Below are positions 51,791 through 60,781 of a DNA stretch of 64,000 nt, in pieces. Numbering within the stretch: the first letter of the stretch is position 1; every line of letters starts with the position of its first letter. The notes under the pieces were generated by a model that made no database searches, was not told where the DNA came from, and worked only from the letters and a program-made list of their open reading frames with translations. The stretch is from DASRAP01 sp035277145 (GTDB lineage: Bacteria; Gemmatimonadota; Gemmatimonadetes; Gemmatimonadales; Gemmatimonadaceae). A program made the position numbers and the translations under genes. The stretch covers positions 62,001-126,000 of the forward strand of contig DATELA010000024.1 in assembly GCA_035277145.1 (NCBI GenBank). The letters run 5' to 3'.

Positions 51791-52465
51791 TTGGCGGCGC
51801 TTGCAGGAGTAGTTCGAACGCGCGCTCGCGCGCGCCTGACCGCGCTCGCCGCATTGTTAGGCGCGGTGACTGTACCTGCGGCTGCGCAGGTGCCGGTGAC
51901 GCGGCCGCAACCGGAGTGGGGGTTCACGCTCGGACTCGAGACAGTCACGGGGCTTTACCGGCCGCGGATCAATGTCCCATTCGATTACGCAACGCGCGGC
52001 GGTGGCATGGCGCTCGCGATCGGCAGTGTTTTCAAGGGACACTTGCTGGTCGGCGGAGAGGCTGGTTGGGCGTTTTTCGGCGGGGACCGGCGTTACCCAG
52101 CCGATGTGAATTCTGCCGCGTACGCAACGCGGACAACCAACAGCATTTTTGGTTCGATGTACACGGGGCTGATTACGAAGCCCATCGGACGCGCCGGCGT
52201 TGGACGCAAGTTGTGGCTCGGCGCGCGACTCGGAAACGCGCGATGGAGCGGAGAACGCCGCGTGGAGGATTGCGCAACGTGCGCCGATATCGTCGAGCCG
52301 ATGCGCGCCGGGTTGTACGTCTCGCCGTTCATTGTGTTCGGCGGCGGCGACCAACGTGGCGGTGGCGGGTTTCGCTTTGCGTACACGCACTTTGTGCGGG
52401 ACAACGCACGTATGCGGTCGTCAATGTCCTTCGGCGTGTATTTCAACCTGCTGAACATCGACTGA
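51791..52465 (+). CDS. Putative outer-membrane beta-barrel protein
   Basis: A 224-residue exported protein with a signal (LTALAALLGAVTVPAAAQ). Alternating strands such as GFTLGLETVTGLYR and a C-terminal SFGVYFNLLNID suggest a small barrel. The TTG start directly abuts the stop of the preceding lipoprotein gene. It may be exported and assembled with the two lipoproteins. Family not identified. Confidence 0.68.
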   Translation: MAALAGVVRTRARARLTALAALLGAVTVPAAAQVPVTRPQPEWGFTLGLETVTGLYRPRINVPFDYATRGGGMALAIGSVFKGHLLVGGEAGWAFFGGDRRYPADVNSAAYATRTTNSIFGSMYTGLITKPIGRAGVGRKLWLGARLGNARWSGERRVEDCATCADIVEPMRAGLYVSPFIVFGGGDQRGGGGFRFAYTHFVRDNARMRSSMSFGVYFNLLNID

Positions 52466-52584
52466 AGCCGCCCGGCGCACAGCCACTGGAGCGGTGGCGG
52501 CGCGGTACCAGCGCGACGGTCGGGTGAGTATTTTTCGGCTGCGCGCGTGCGCGCGGTTCGCCAACCCTCACCGAATCCCTTCGA

Positions 52585-53514
52585 ATGGTTCGCAAGATCA
52601 CTGTCGTCGGCGCCGGAAACGTCGGTGCGACGACCGCGCAGCGTGTCGCAGAAAAGGAGCTGGCCCGCACGGTCGTCATGGTGGACATCGCGGAAGGCAT
52701 TCCGCAGGGTAAGGGTCTCGACCAATGGCAGTCCGCGCCGGTAGAAGGATTTGACTCCCGCGTGATCGGAACGAATTCATACAACGAAACCGAGGGATCC
52801 GATCTCGTCATCATCACGGCCGGGATCGCCCGCAAGCCAGGCATGTCGCGCGACGACCTGCTGAATACGAACGCCGGTATCGTCAAACAAGTCAGTGAGC
52901 AGATCGCCAAGACGTCGCCCAAAGCGATCGTCATTGTCGTGTCGAACCCGCTCGATGTGATGTGTTACGTGGCGAAGGCCGTGACCGGCTTCCCACGCGA
53001 ACGCGTGCTCGGCATGGCCGGCGTCCTCGACACCGCGCGCTATCGCGCGTTTCTCGCGGAGGCAATGGACGTCAGCGTCCGCGATATCCAGGCGATGGTG
53101 CTCGGCGGACACGGCGACACGATGGTCCCGCTGATCTCCTACACGAGCGTCAGCGGTATTCCGGTGACGCAGTTGCTCGCGCAGGACAAGCTTGATGCAA
53201 TCGTCGATCGCACGCGCAACGGCGGCGCGGAGATTGTGAAGCATCTCAAGACGGGATCGGCGTACTACGCACCGTCGTCCGGTGCCGTGCAAATGGCTGA
53301 AGCAATCGTCAATGACCAGAAGCGCATTCTTCCGTGCGCAGCATGGCTCGAAGGCGAGTACGGTATGAAGGGGCTCTATCTTGGCGTTCCGTGCAAGCTC
53401 GGCGCGGGTGGTCTGGAAAAGATCATCGAAGTCAAACTCACCGACGCGGAGCGTGCCTCGCTCGCAAAGAGTGCGGACGCGGTGCGGGAGCCGATGGCCG
53501 CGGTGAAACTCTAA
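52585..53514 (+). CDS. mdh: Malate dehydrogenase
   Basis: A 309-residue LDH-like malate dehydrogenase. The NAD-binding loop is VVGAGNVGATTAQ with Asp in VDIAEG; the malate-selecting Arg is in GIARKPGMSRDDL; the catalytic His is in VLGGHGDTMVPL. It converts malate to oxaloacetate and is followed directly by sdhCAB. Confidence 0.97.
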   Translation: MVRKITVVGAGNVGATTAQRVAEKELARTVVMVDIAEGIPQGKGLDQWQSAPVEGFDSRVIGTNSYNETEGSDLVIITAGIARKPGMSRDDLLNTNAGIVKQVSEQIAKTSPKAIVIVVSNPLDVMCYVAKAVTGFPRERVLGMAGVLDTARYRAFLAEAMDVSVRDIQAMVLGGHGDTMVPLISYTSVSGIPVTQLLAQDKLDAIVDRTRNGGAEIVKHLKTGSAYYAPSSGAVQMAEAIVNDQKRILPCAAWLEGEYGMKGLYLGVPCKLGAGGLEKIIEVKLTDAERASLAKSADAVREPMAAVKL

Positions 53515-53545
53515 GAAGACGAGAAGACGAGAAGACGAGAGGACG
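53514..53545 (+). repeat. Period-8 tandem repeat between mdh and sdhC
   Basis: Three perfect units AGAAGACG and one variant AGAGGACG run from the last base of the mdh stop to 53545. The purine-rich end lies 7 bases before the sdhC GTG and supplies the only ribosome-site-like sequence. Confidence 0.85.
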
Positions 53546-53552
53546 GGACGCA

Positions 53553-54242
53553 GTGACAGCTGCAGCGCGGGAAACCGACAAACGATCTCGATTCACGATC
53601 TTCTGGGATTCATCCCTTGGCAAGAAGATCGTCATGGGCGCGACCGGCTTCATCATGGTCGGGTTCGTCGTGTTTCACATGGCGGGGAACCTGCAGATCT
53701 TCCTCGGCCGCGATGTGTTCAATCGCTACAGCGAAATCCTGCACACGTCCGAAGAATTACTGTGGGTCGCGCGGCTCGTCCTGATCGGCGCGGTCGTCAT
53801 GCACGTGATTGCGGCGTATCAACTCACGATGCGTGATCGGGCGGCACGGCCGACGGCGTACGCGAAACGTGCGCCGCAAGTAGCGACGCTTGCGTCGCGC
53901 GCGATGCGATGGGGCGGGGTGCTCATTCTCGTCTTCATTCCGCTGCACATTCTGAACTTCACCACCGGCAACTGGCATCCCGATTTCGCGGCCGGCGATG
54001 TGTACGGCAACGTCGTCTATGCGTTCGAGTCGTGGCCGTGGCTGAGCGTGTTCTACACCGTCACGATGGTGTTCGTCGGCTTGCATTTGTACCACGGCGT
54101 TTGGGCGATGCTGCGGACGCTTGGTATCGCCAAGCCATCCGCTGAACCCATGCGGCGCGCACCAATTGCCGCGCTCGCGTGGATTGTCACCATTGGATTC
54201 ATTGTGATTCCGACTGCGATTCTTCTTGGCTTGGTGCGATGA
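53553..54242 (+). CDS. sdhC: Succinate dehydrogenase cytochrome b subunit (B-type)
   Basis: A 229-residue membrane anchor with five hydrophobic segments, as in type-B succinate:quinone reductases of Bacteroidetes and Bacillus, which bind two haems. SSLGKKIVMGATGFIMVGFV and FVVFHMAGNLQIF are typical, and His residues occur in several helices. The GTG start is used because a longer frame lies within mdh and the repeat. Overlaps no gene; sdhA starts 31 bases later. Confidence 0.92.
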   Translation: MTAAARETDKRSRFTIFWDSSLGKKIVMGATGFIMVGFVVFHMAGNLQIFLGRDVFNRYSEILHTSEELLWVARLVLIGAVVMHVIAAYQLTMRDRAARPTAYAKRAPQVATLASRAMRWGGVLILVFIPLHILNFTTGNWHPDFAAGDVYGNVVYAFESWPWLSVFYTVTMVFVGLHLYHGVWAMLRTLGIAKPSAEPMRRAPIAALAWIVTIGFIVIPTAILLGLVR

Positions 54243-54273
54243 CCGATTCCACGCACCGGCACTGCACGCGCAC

Positions 54274-56180
<1,907 letters not shown>

Positions 56181-56184
<4 letters not shown>

Positions 56185-56954
56185 AGCTCACGCTCCACGT
56201 GTGGCGCCAGGCGTCGCCGAATGCAGTTGGTGCGTTTGAGACGTATCAGGCGAACGACGTCTCCGCAGATATGTCGTTCCTCGAAATGCTGGACGTGGTG
56301 AACGAGCGATTGATGGAGAGCGGAAAGGAGCCGATCGCGTTCGACCACGATTGCCGCGAGGGCATTTGCGGAATGTGCGGCATGATGATCAATGGTGTCG
56401 CGCACGGGCCACGTTCGATGACCACGGTGTGCCAGCTCCACATGCGCGAGTTCAGCGACGGCGATGAGTTGTGGATTGAGCCGTGGCGTGCCGCCGCGTT
56501 TCCCGTGCGCCGCGATCTCAGCGTTGACCGAGGTGCGCTCGACCGGATCATTCAATCCGGTGGGTTCATCTCCGTCGCCACGGGCAACGCGCCCGAAGCG
56601 AATTCAATCCCGATCGGGAAAGAGAGCGTCGAAAAAGCAATGGACGCAGCCGCGTGCATCGGCTGCGGCGCGTGTGTTGCTGCGTGCCCGAACAGTTCTG
56701 CGTCGCTGTTTACCGCCGCCAAGGTCGCGCACCTCGGGACGTTGCCACAGGGCCAGCCCGAGCGCTATCGCCGCGCACTTTCGATGGTCGCGCAGATGGA
56801 CCTCGAACATTTCGGCGGATGCTCGCTGTTTGGCGAGTGCCAGGAAGCGTGTCCGAAAGGGATTTCCATTGACACGATAACGCGGATGAATCGCGACTAT
56901 CTGCTGGCGGCGCTGACCGAGGAAACCGAGCGCGCCGCGAGCGGCAACGGATAG
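56181..56954 (+). CDS. sdhB: Succinate dehydrogenase iron-sulphur subunit
   Basis: A 257-residue electron-transfer subunit. CREGICGMC carries the 2Fe-2S site and CIGCGACVAACP the 4Fe-4S site; a later Cys in CQEACP completes the 3Fe-4S site. Feeds electrons from SdhA to SdhC. Confidence 0.97.
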
Positions 56955-56974
56955 CGTCCTTCAGTGTAGTAGGT

Positions 56975-57079
56975 CCGTCGACCGTGCTGGTCGACACGCC
57001 GCGAGTGCGGCGCACGGGTGCCGGCGGAAAGGTCGACGGGTGCGGTGGAGCGCGCGTGGCAGCGCCGCAGGCAGGCGCT
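56975..57079 (+). promoter_or_regulatory. Stem-loops with alternative pairing between sdhB and the PPTase gene
   Basis: GTCGACC at 56977-56983 pairs with GGTCGAC at 56989-56995; CGCCGC at 56997-57002 pairs with GCGGCG at 57007-57012. CCGTCGACC (56975-56983) can instead pair over 9 bp with GGTCGACGG (57031-57039), excluding the first stem. A further stem AGCGCC/GGCGCT spans 57061-57079. No T-tract, so it may stabilise the sdh message or regulate the downstream gene. Confidence 0.4.
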
Positions 57080-57102
57080 TTGCGGAGACGCGACTTCCAC
57101 AC

Positions 57103-57870
57103 ATGAGAAGCAACCATCGGCACGAGATCATCGTTCGTTTTGTCCGAACCGATTCGCCGGCGGACAAAACGCGCATTGCGGGCATTCAGCCACTATTGAG
57201 CAACGAGGAACGAGAGACTCTTTCCCGTTTTCGCTCAGAACAGACGCGCACCGATTTCGCGGCCGCGCATGCGCTCGCGCGTGCAACGGTCGGTGAACTC
57301 GGCGACTGCGATCCGCGCGAACTCGTATTCCGCCCCGGCAAACGCGGACGGCTGCGCGTGGTGCGCCCATGGCGTGCACGGGGGATCGAATTCAGTCTGT
57401 CGCACGCCGATGGCGTCGCGCTCTGCGCCGTGACGCGTGAGTGCACGATTGGCGCCGATGTCGAGAGCCAGCGCTTTTTGGGACGCGATCCCATGGGTGT
57501 GGCCGCCGCAGTCTGCTCTGAGCGAGAACACGCGACGTTGCGAAGTCTGCCGCAATCGCTCCGCGCCGAACGCGTGCTTGCCGTGTGGACCCTCAAAGAG
57601 GCGGTCGCGCAGGCGGCAGGGCAGGGCGTGCAACTCTCGCTGTCGTCGATCAACATCGACGACGTGCCGACACTCGGGAGCGGCGCCGGCGCGTTCGGTG
57701 TGTCGGTGCAAGCGGGCGACCGCTCCCGTTGGCGACTCACGTCGCTGCGACTCGCGCCGCACTACGTAGCGGCAGTCGCAGTTCCGGAGCGCTTTCGTAA
57801 TCACGTGTCGCTGCGCTTCGAAGAAGGGAATGTCGGCGAGAATCTGTTTCGTTCGTGGTCGATGTCGTGA
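57103..57870 (+). CDS. 4'-phosphopantetheinyl transferase (Sfp type)
   Basis: A 255-residue Sfp-family enzyme that activates carrier proteins by adding phosphopantetheine from CoA. IEFSLSHADGVALCAV, IGADVES (metal-binding Asp/Glu) and WTLKEAVAQAAGQG are the three family motifs. No polyketide or peptide synthase is in the window, so the target may be a distant pathway or the fatty-acid carrier. The ATG at 57103 is preferred but has no clear ribosome site. Confidence 0.9.
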   Translation: MRSNHRHEIIVRFVRTDSPADKTRIAGIQPLLSNEERETLSRFRSEQTRTDFAAAHALARATVGELGDCDPRELVFRPGKRGRLRVVRPWRARGIEFSLSHADGVALCAVTRECTIGADVESQRFLGRDPMGVAAAVCSEREHATLRSLPQSLRAERVLAVWTLKEAVAQAAGQGVQLSLSSINIDDVPTLGSGAGAFGVSVQAGDRSRWRLTSLRLAPHYVAAVAVPERFRNHVSLRFEEGNVGENLFRSWSMS

Positions 57871-57915
57871 TTCCGCGCAGTGACTGCGCACCGCGCCGTG
57901 CGCGCTGAGTCACTT

Positions 57916-57946
57916 TTGACCTGCCAAATAGCGGCACCCCTATCTT
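57916..57946 (+). promoter_or_regulatory. Candidate promoter of the GGDEF-REC gene
   Basis: TTGACC at 57916-57921 and TATCTT at 57941-57946, with a 19-base spacer, lie in the 105-bp gap before the gene. The spacing is slightly long. Confidence 0.35.
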
Positions 57947-57975
57947 GAACAGCGTGCCGCGTTAGTGTTCTCGCT

Positions 57976-59328
57976 ATGGTCACGAGCCGCTACACGCAGC
58001 CTGTTCCGCTCCGCGCGCTCGGCATTTCGCTGAGCGCGCTTGTCGTTCCGGTGGCGGCAGCGTTCTATGCGCCGACGTGGACGAACTCGGGCGTTGGTAT
58101 GCTGGTGTGGCTCACCGGCCTCGTGCCCGTGTTCGTACTCGCATACTATCGCGGCGTCGGGGGCGTGTTGGTTGGTGTCGCTGCCACGTGCATCGCTGCG
58201 GCCACGACGTATGCGATCATTGTCGCGTTTGACATTGTCGAGCCGCGCTGGCGCGAGCTGATAGCAACGGGAGTCGTGTTCGCGTCCGTTGCGGCTGCAA
58301 CAGCGACGCTATCGGGTGTGCTGCGCGGTGAACGCGACGCGGCTGAATCGATGGCGTTGCTCGATCGTCTCACCGAACTCCCGAATCGTCGCCATGCCGA
58401 GGTCTCGCTCGAACGCGAGTTTGCCGCGGCGGAGCGCGGGCGCGAACTGTCTGTGGTGATGTTCGATTTGGACCGGTTCAAACAAGTCAATGATCTGCAC
58501 GGGCACGCAGCGGGCGACCAAACACTCAAAGCGTTCGCGAACGTGCTGCGCGCAAATACACGCAAATCAGATCTCACAGCGCGCTTCGGTGGCGAAGAGT
58601 TCGTGGCTATCCTGCCCGATACGCCATCGCAGCACGCGGTGTTCTTCGCGCAGCGCGTGCTGACGCGTATCCGCGAACTGGAATTACCGTGGGGACGGCA
58701 AACCGTCAGCGCCGGTGTCGCCGGCTATCAAAAGGGGATGGGTTCGCACGAGCTACTGTTGAGCGCGGCCGATCGCGCTTTGTATCGCGCGAAGCAGGGC
58801 GGGCGCGACATGATCGTCACGGCCCATCCACAAGAACCACAGCACACGCCGCCCCCTGAAACGCGGCGTGCCTCCCAGCAAGTGCCCGCGGTTGCGCCAA
58901 CCGCACCGCCACCTCCTCCGCCCGTTACCGCGGCACGCGAAACTCCGCTGATCTACGTCGTGGATGACGACGACGCGGTGCGCAGTGTGGTGCGCCGCTT
59001 TCTCGTCGGCAACGGCTATTCGGTGTGGGACACGGGCGACCCGCTCGAAGCGATTCGGCAGTACACGTCAATGCCTGTTCCAAATCGCCCGGAGCTGATT
59101 GTCTCCGACGTCATCATGCCGCCAATGAGCGGGATGCGCATGATCGATCAGATCTCGCAGATCGCACCGCACGTGAAAGTCATCTACATGTCGGGTTACG
59201 TGCAGAGCAAGATCTCGGTGAGGGAGACCTCGGGCTCAGTCATCACGTTTCTCGAGAAGCCGCTCAACATCGACGAACTATTGAAGGCGGTCGCCGGAGC
59301 AGTGCCGGCGCAAGGACAGAAGGCCTAA
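57976..59328 (+). CDS. Membrane diguanylate cyclase with C-terminal receiver domain
   Basis: A 450-residue protein. Four hydrophobic segments fill residues ~12-115. A GGDEF domain follows with RFGGEEF active-site residues and an intact RxxD inhibitory site (RKSD) five residues before it, so it should make c-di-GMP and sense its product. A Pro-rich linker leads to a receiver domain with the acidic pocket VVDDDD, phospho-acceptor Asp in LIVSDVIMPPMSG and Lys in FLEKPLN. The receiver is C-terminal, the reverse of PleD-type cyclases. Confidence 0.93.
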   Translation: MVTSRYTQPVPLRALGISLSALVVPVAAAFYAPTWTNSGVGMLVWLTGLVPVFVLAYYRGVGGVLVGVAATCIAAATTYAIIVAFDIVEPRWRELIATGVVFASVAAATATLSGVLRGERDAAESMALLDRLTELPNRRHAEVSLEREFAAAERGRELSVVMFDLDRFKQVNDLHGHAAGDQTLKAFANVLRANTRKSDLTARFGGEEFVAILPDTPSQHAVFFAQRVLTRIRELELPWGRQTVSAGVAGYQKGMGSHELLLSAADRALYRAKQGGRDMIVTAHPQEPQHTPPPETRRASQQVPAVAPTAPPPPPPVTAARETPLIYVVDDDDAVRSVVRRFLVGNGYSVWDTGDPLEAIRQYTSMPVPNRPELIVSDVIMPPMSGMRMIDQISQIAPHVKVIYMSGYVQSKISVRETSGSVITFLEKPLNIDELLKAVAGAVPAQGQKA

Positions 59329-59330
59329 CG

Positions 59331-60734
59331 CTACGCGCGTGCGCGGCCGCCGTCGATATCGACGGCAATGTTCCGCCACTTGCCCTGATTGAACCGCATG
59401 ATGCTGAGTCCGCACCGCATCATGTGCCCTGCAAGAATCGCGAGCCAAATATGAATTGGCGCAAGCGTTCCCGTTTGTTGTATGACGAAACAAATCCCCA
59501 ACGGGACGAAGATTTGCGACACGACGGAGATGTAGAGCGGGCTCTTGGTGTCGCCTGTGCCCTGCAGACCGCCGGTGTATGTGAGCGCGACGGCGATGAA
59601 CAGACCCGACACGCTGAGCACGCGTAACAGCTGGGCGCCAAGATCGACCACCAACGCATCGTTCATGCCGAACACGGCGAGCAATTGGCGCGGAATGAGT
59701 AAGAACGCAGCGCCGAGTACCGCAGCGCCGATCAGACCAAATCGTGCAGCGACGCGCACGCCTTCAACGGCGCGCTCCGGTTTACCCGCGCCAAGATTCT
59801 GACCTGCGATCGCGGCGGCCGCGCCAAGCAGACCCGTGGCCGTCCATGTGACGAACGAAAAGAGCTGTGTATAGGAGACCGCGTATGCAGCCTGCGTTTC
59901 AGCGCCATGCGCAACCGATCCAATGAACGAAAACAAAAACACGCCACCCACGTTCATCGCGATGCCTTGAATGCCCGTCGGGAGTCCAAAGCGGAACAGT
60001 GAACGAATGATCTGCCAGTCGGGTGCGAATCCATGATGACGCGGAAACGACACCACCCATCCGCCGCTCCACAATTTCCAGAGCGAATACACACCGACGA
60101 GGCCGAACGCAATCGAAGTACCCATCGCAGCGCCAGCCGTGCCGTACTGCGGAATCAGGATGATGTTCAGGAGTGCGTTGAGGATCGTGGTGAGAATGCC
60201 CAGGATCATCGGCGTTCGCGCATCGCCCGCCGCGCGCAACGCGCCGCTCAACATGAAAAACACCATCATGCCGCTGCTGAACACGAAAAGAATGCGCAGG
60301 AACGGCAGCGCTTCCGCTTGCACCTCAGGTGTCGCGTTCATGAAGTCGAGCAGGTACGGCGACAACACGTAACCCAACGGCGCAAGCACACCGAGCGATA
60401 ATCCAATCGATGTGATGAATGCCTGATACACGGTGCGATCGACTTTGTCTTCGTCGCCCGCGCCGGCGAACCGCGCCACCAGCACGCTCATGCCGGTGAA
60501 CAGCGACATCATGAACACGATCACGATGATGAAGATCTGCCAGCCCGCTCCGATCGCGGCGTTCGCCGTATAGCCGACGATGTTTCCCGCGAGCGCGTGG
60601 TCCACCACGCCTTGCATGCCGCCGATGATGTTCGCCAGCATCGTGGGCCACGCCAGCTTCCACACCGCTGGTGTGAGCGCGCCGTCGATTATTGAGCGGT
60701 CATAGCTCTTCGACGGCCGTGTCGGAGTAGGCAC
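59331..60734 (-). CDS. MATE-family efflux transporter
   Basis: A 467-residue multidrug exporter with about 12 membrane helices in two related halves. WKLAWPTMLANIIGGMQGVV starts the first half and LFRFGLPTGIQGIAMNVGG the second. MATE proteins exchange drugs for Na+ or H+. GTG start; convergent with the GGDEF gene, with only 2 bases between the stops. Confidence 0.93.
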   Translation of the reverse strand: MPTPTRPSKSYDRSIIDGALTPAVWKLAWPTMLANIIGGMQGVVDHALAGNIVGYTANAAIGAGWQIFIIVIVFMMSLFTGMSVLVARFAGAGDEDKVDRTVYQAFITSIGLSLGVLAPLGYVLSPYLLDFMNATPEVQAEALPFLRILFVFSSGMMVFFMLSGALRAAGDARTPMILGILTTILNALLNIILIPQYGTAGAAMGTSIAFGLVGVYSLWKLWSGGWVVSFPRHHGFAPDWQIIRSLFRFGLPTGIQGIAMNVGGVFLFSFIGSVAHGAETQAAYAVSYTQLFSFVTWTATGLLGAAAAIAGQNLGAGKPERAVEGVRVAARFGLIGAAVLGAAFLLIPRQLLAVFGMNDALVVDLGAQLLRVLSVSGLFIAVALTYTGGLQGTGDTKSPLYISVVSQIFVPLGICFVIQQTGTLAPIHIWLAILAGHMMRCGLSIMRFNQGKWRNIAVDIDGGRARA

Positions 60735-60781
60735 GGGGCGAATCTACTGCGCGGCGCGAACGCGAATCAGCTGTGCTTCGG

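Noticed and set aside
53514..53545. Octamer run as a CRISPR remnant
   Set aside because: Units are directly adjacent 8-mers with no spacers and no cas genes anywhere in the window.
53334..53552. Extension of sdhC into mdh and the octamer repeat
   Set aside because: The extra residues are out-of-frame mdh and repeat sequence with no similarity to SdhC.
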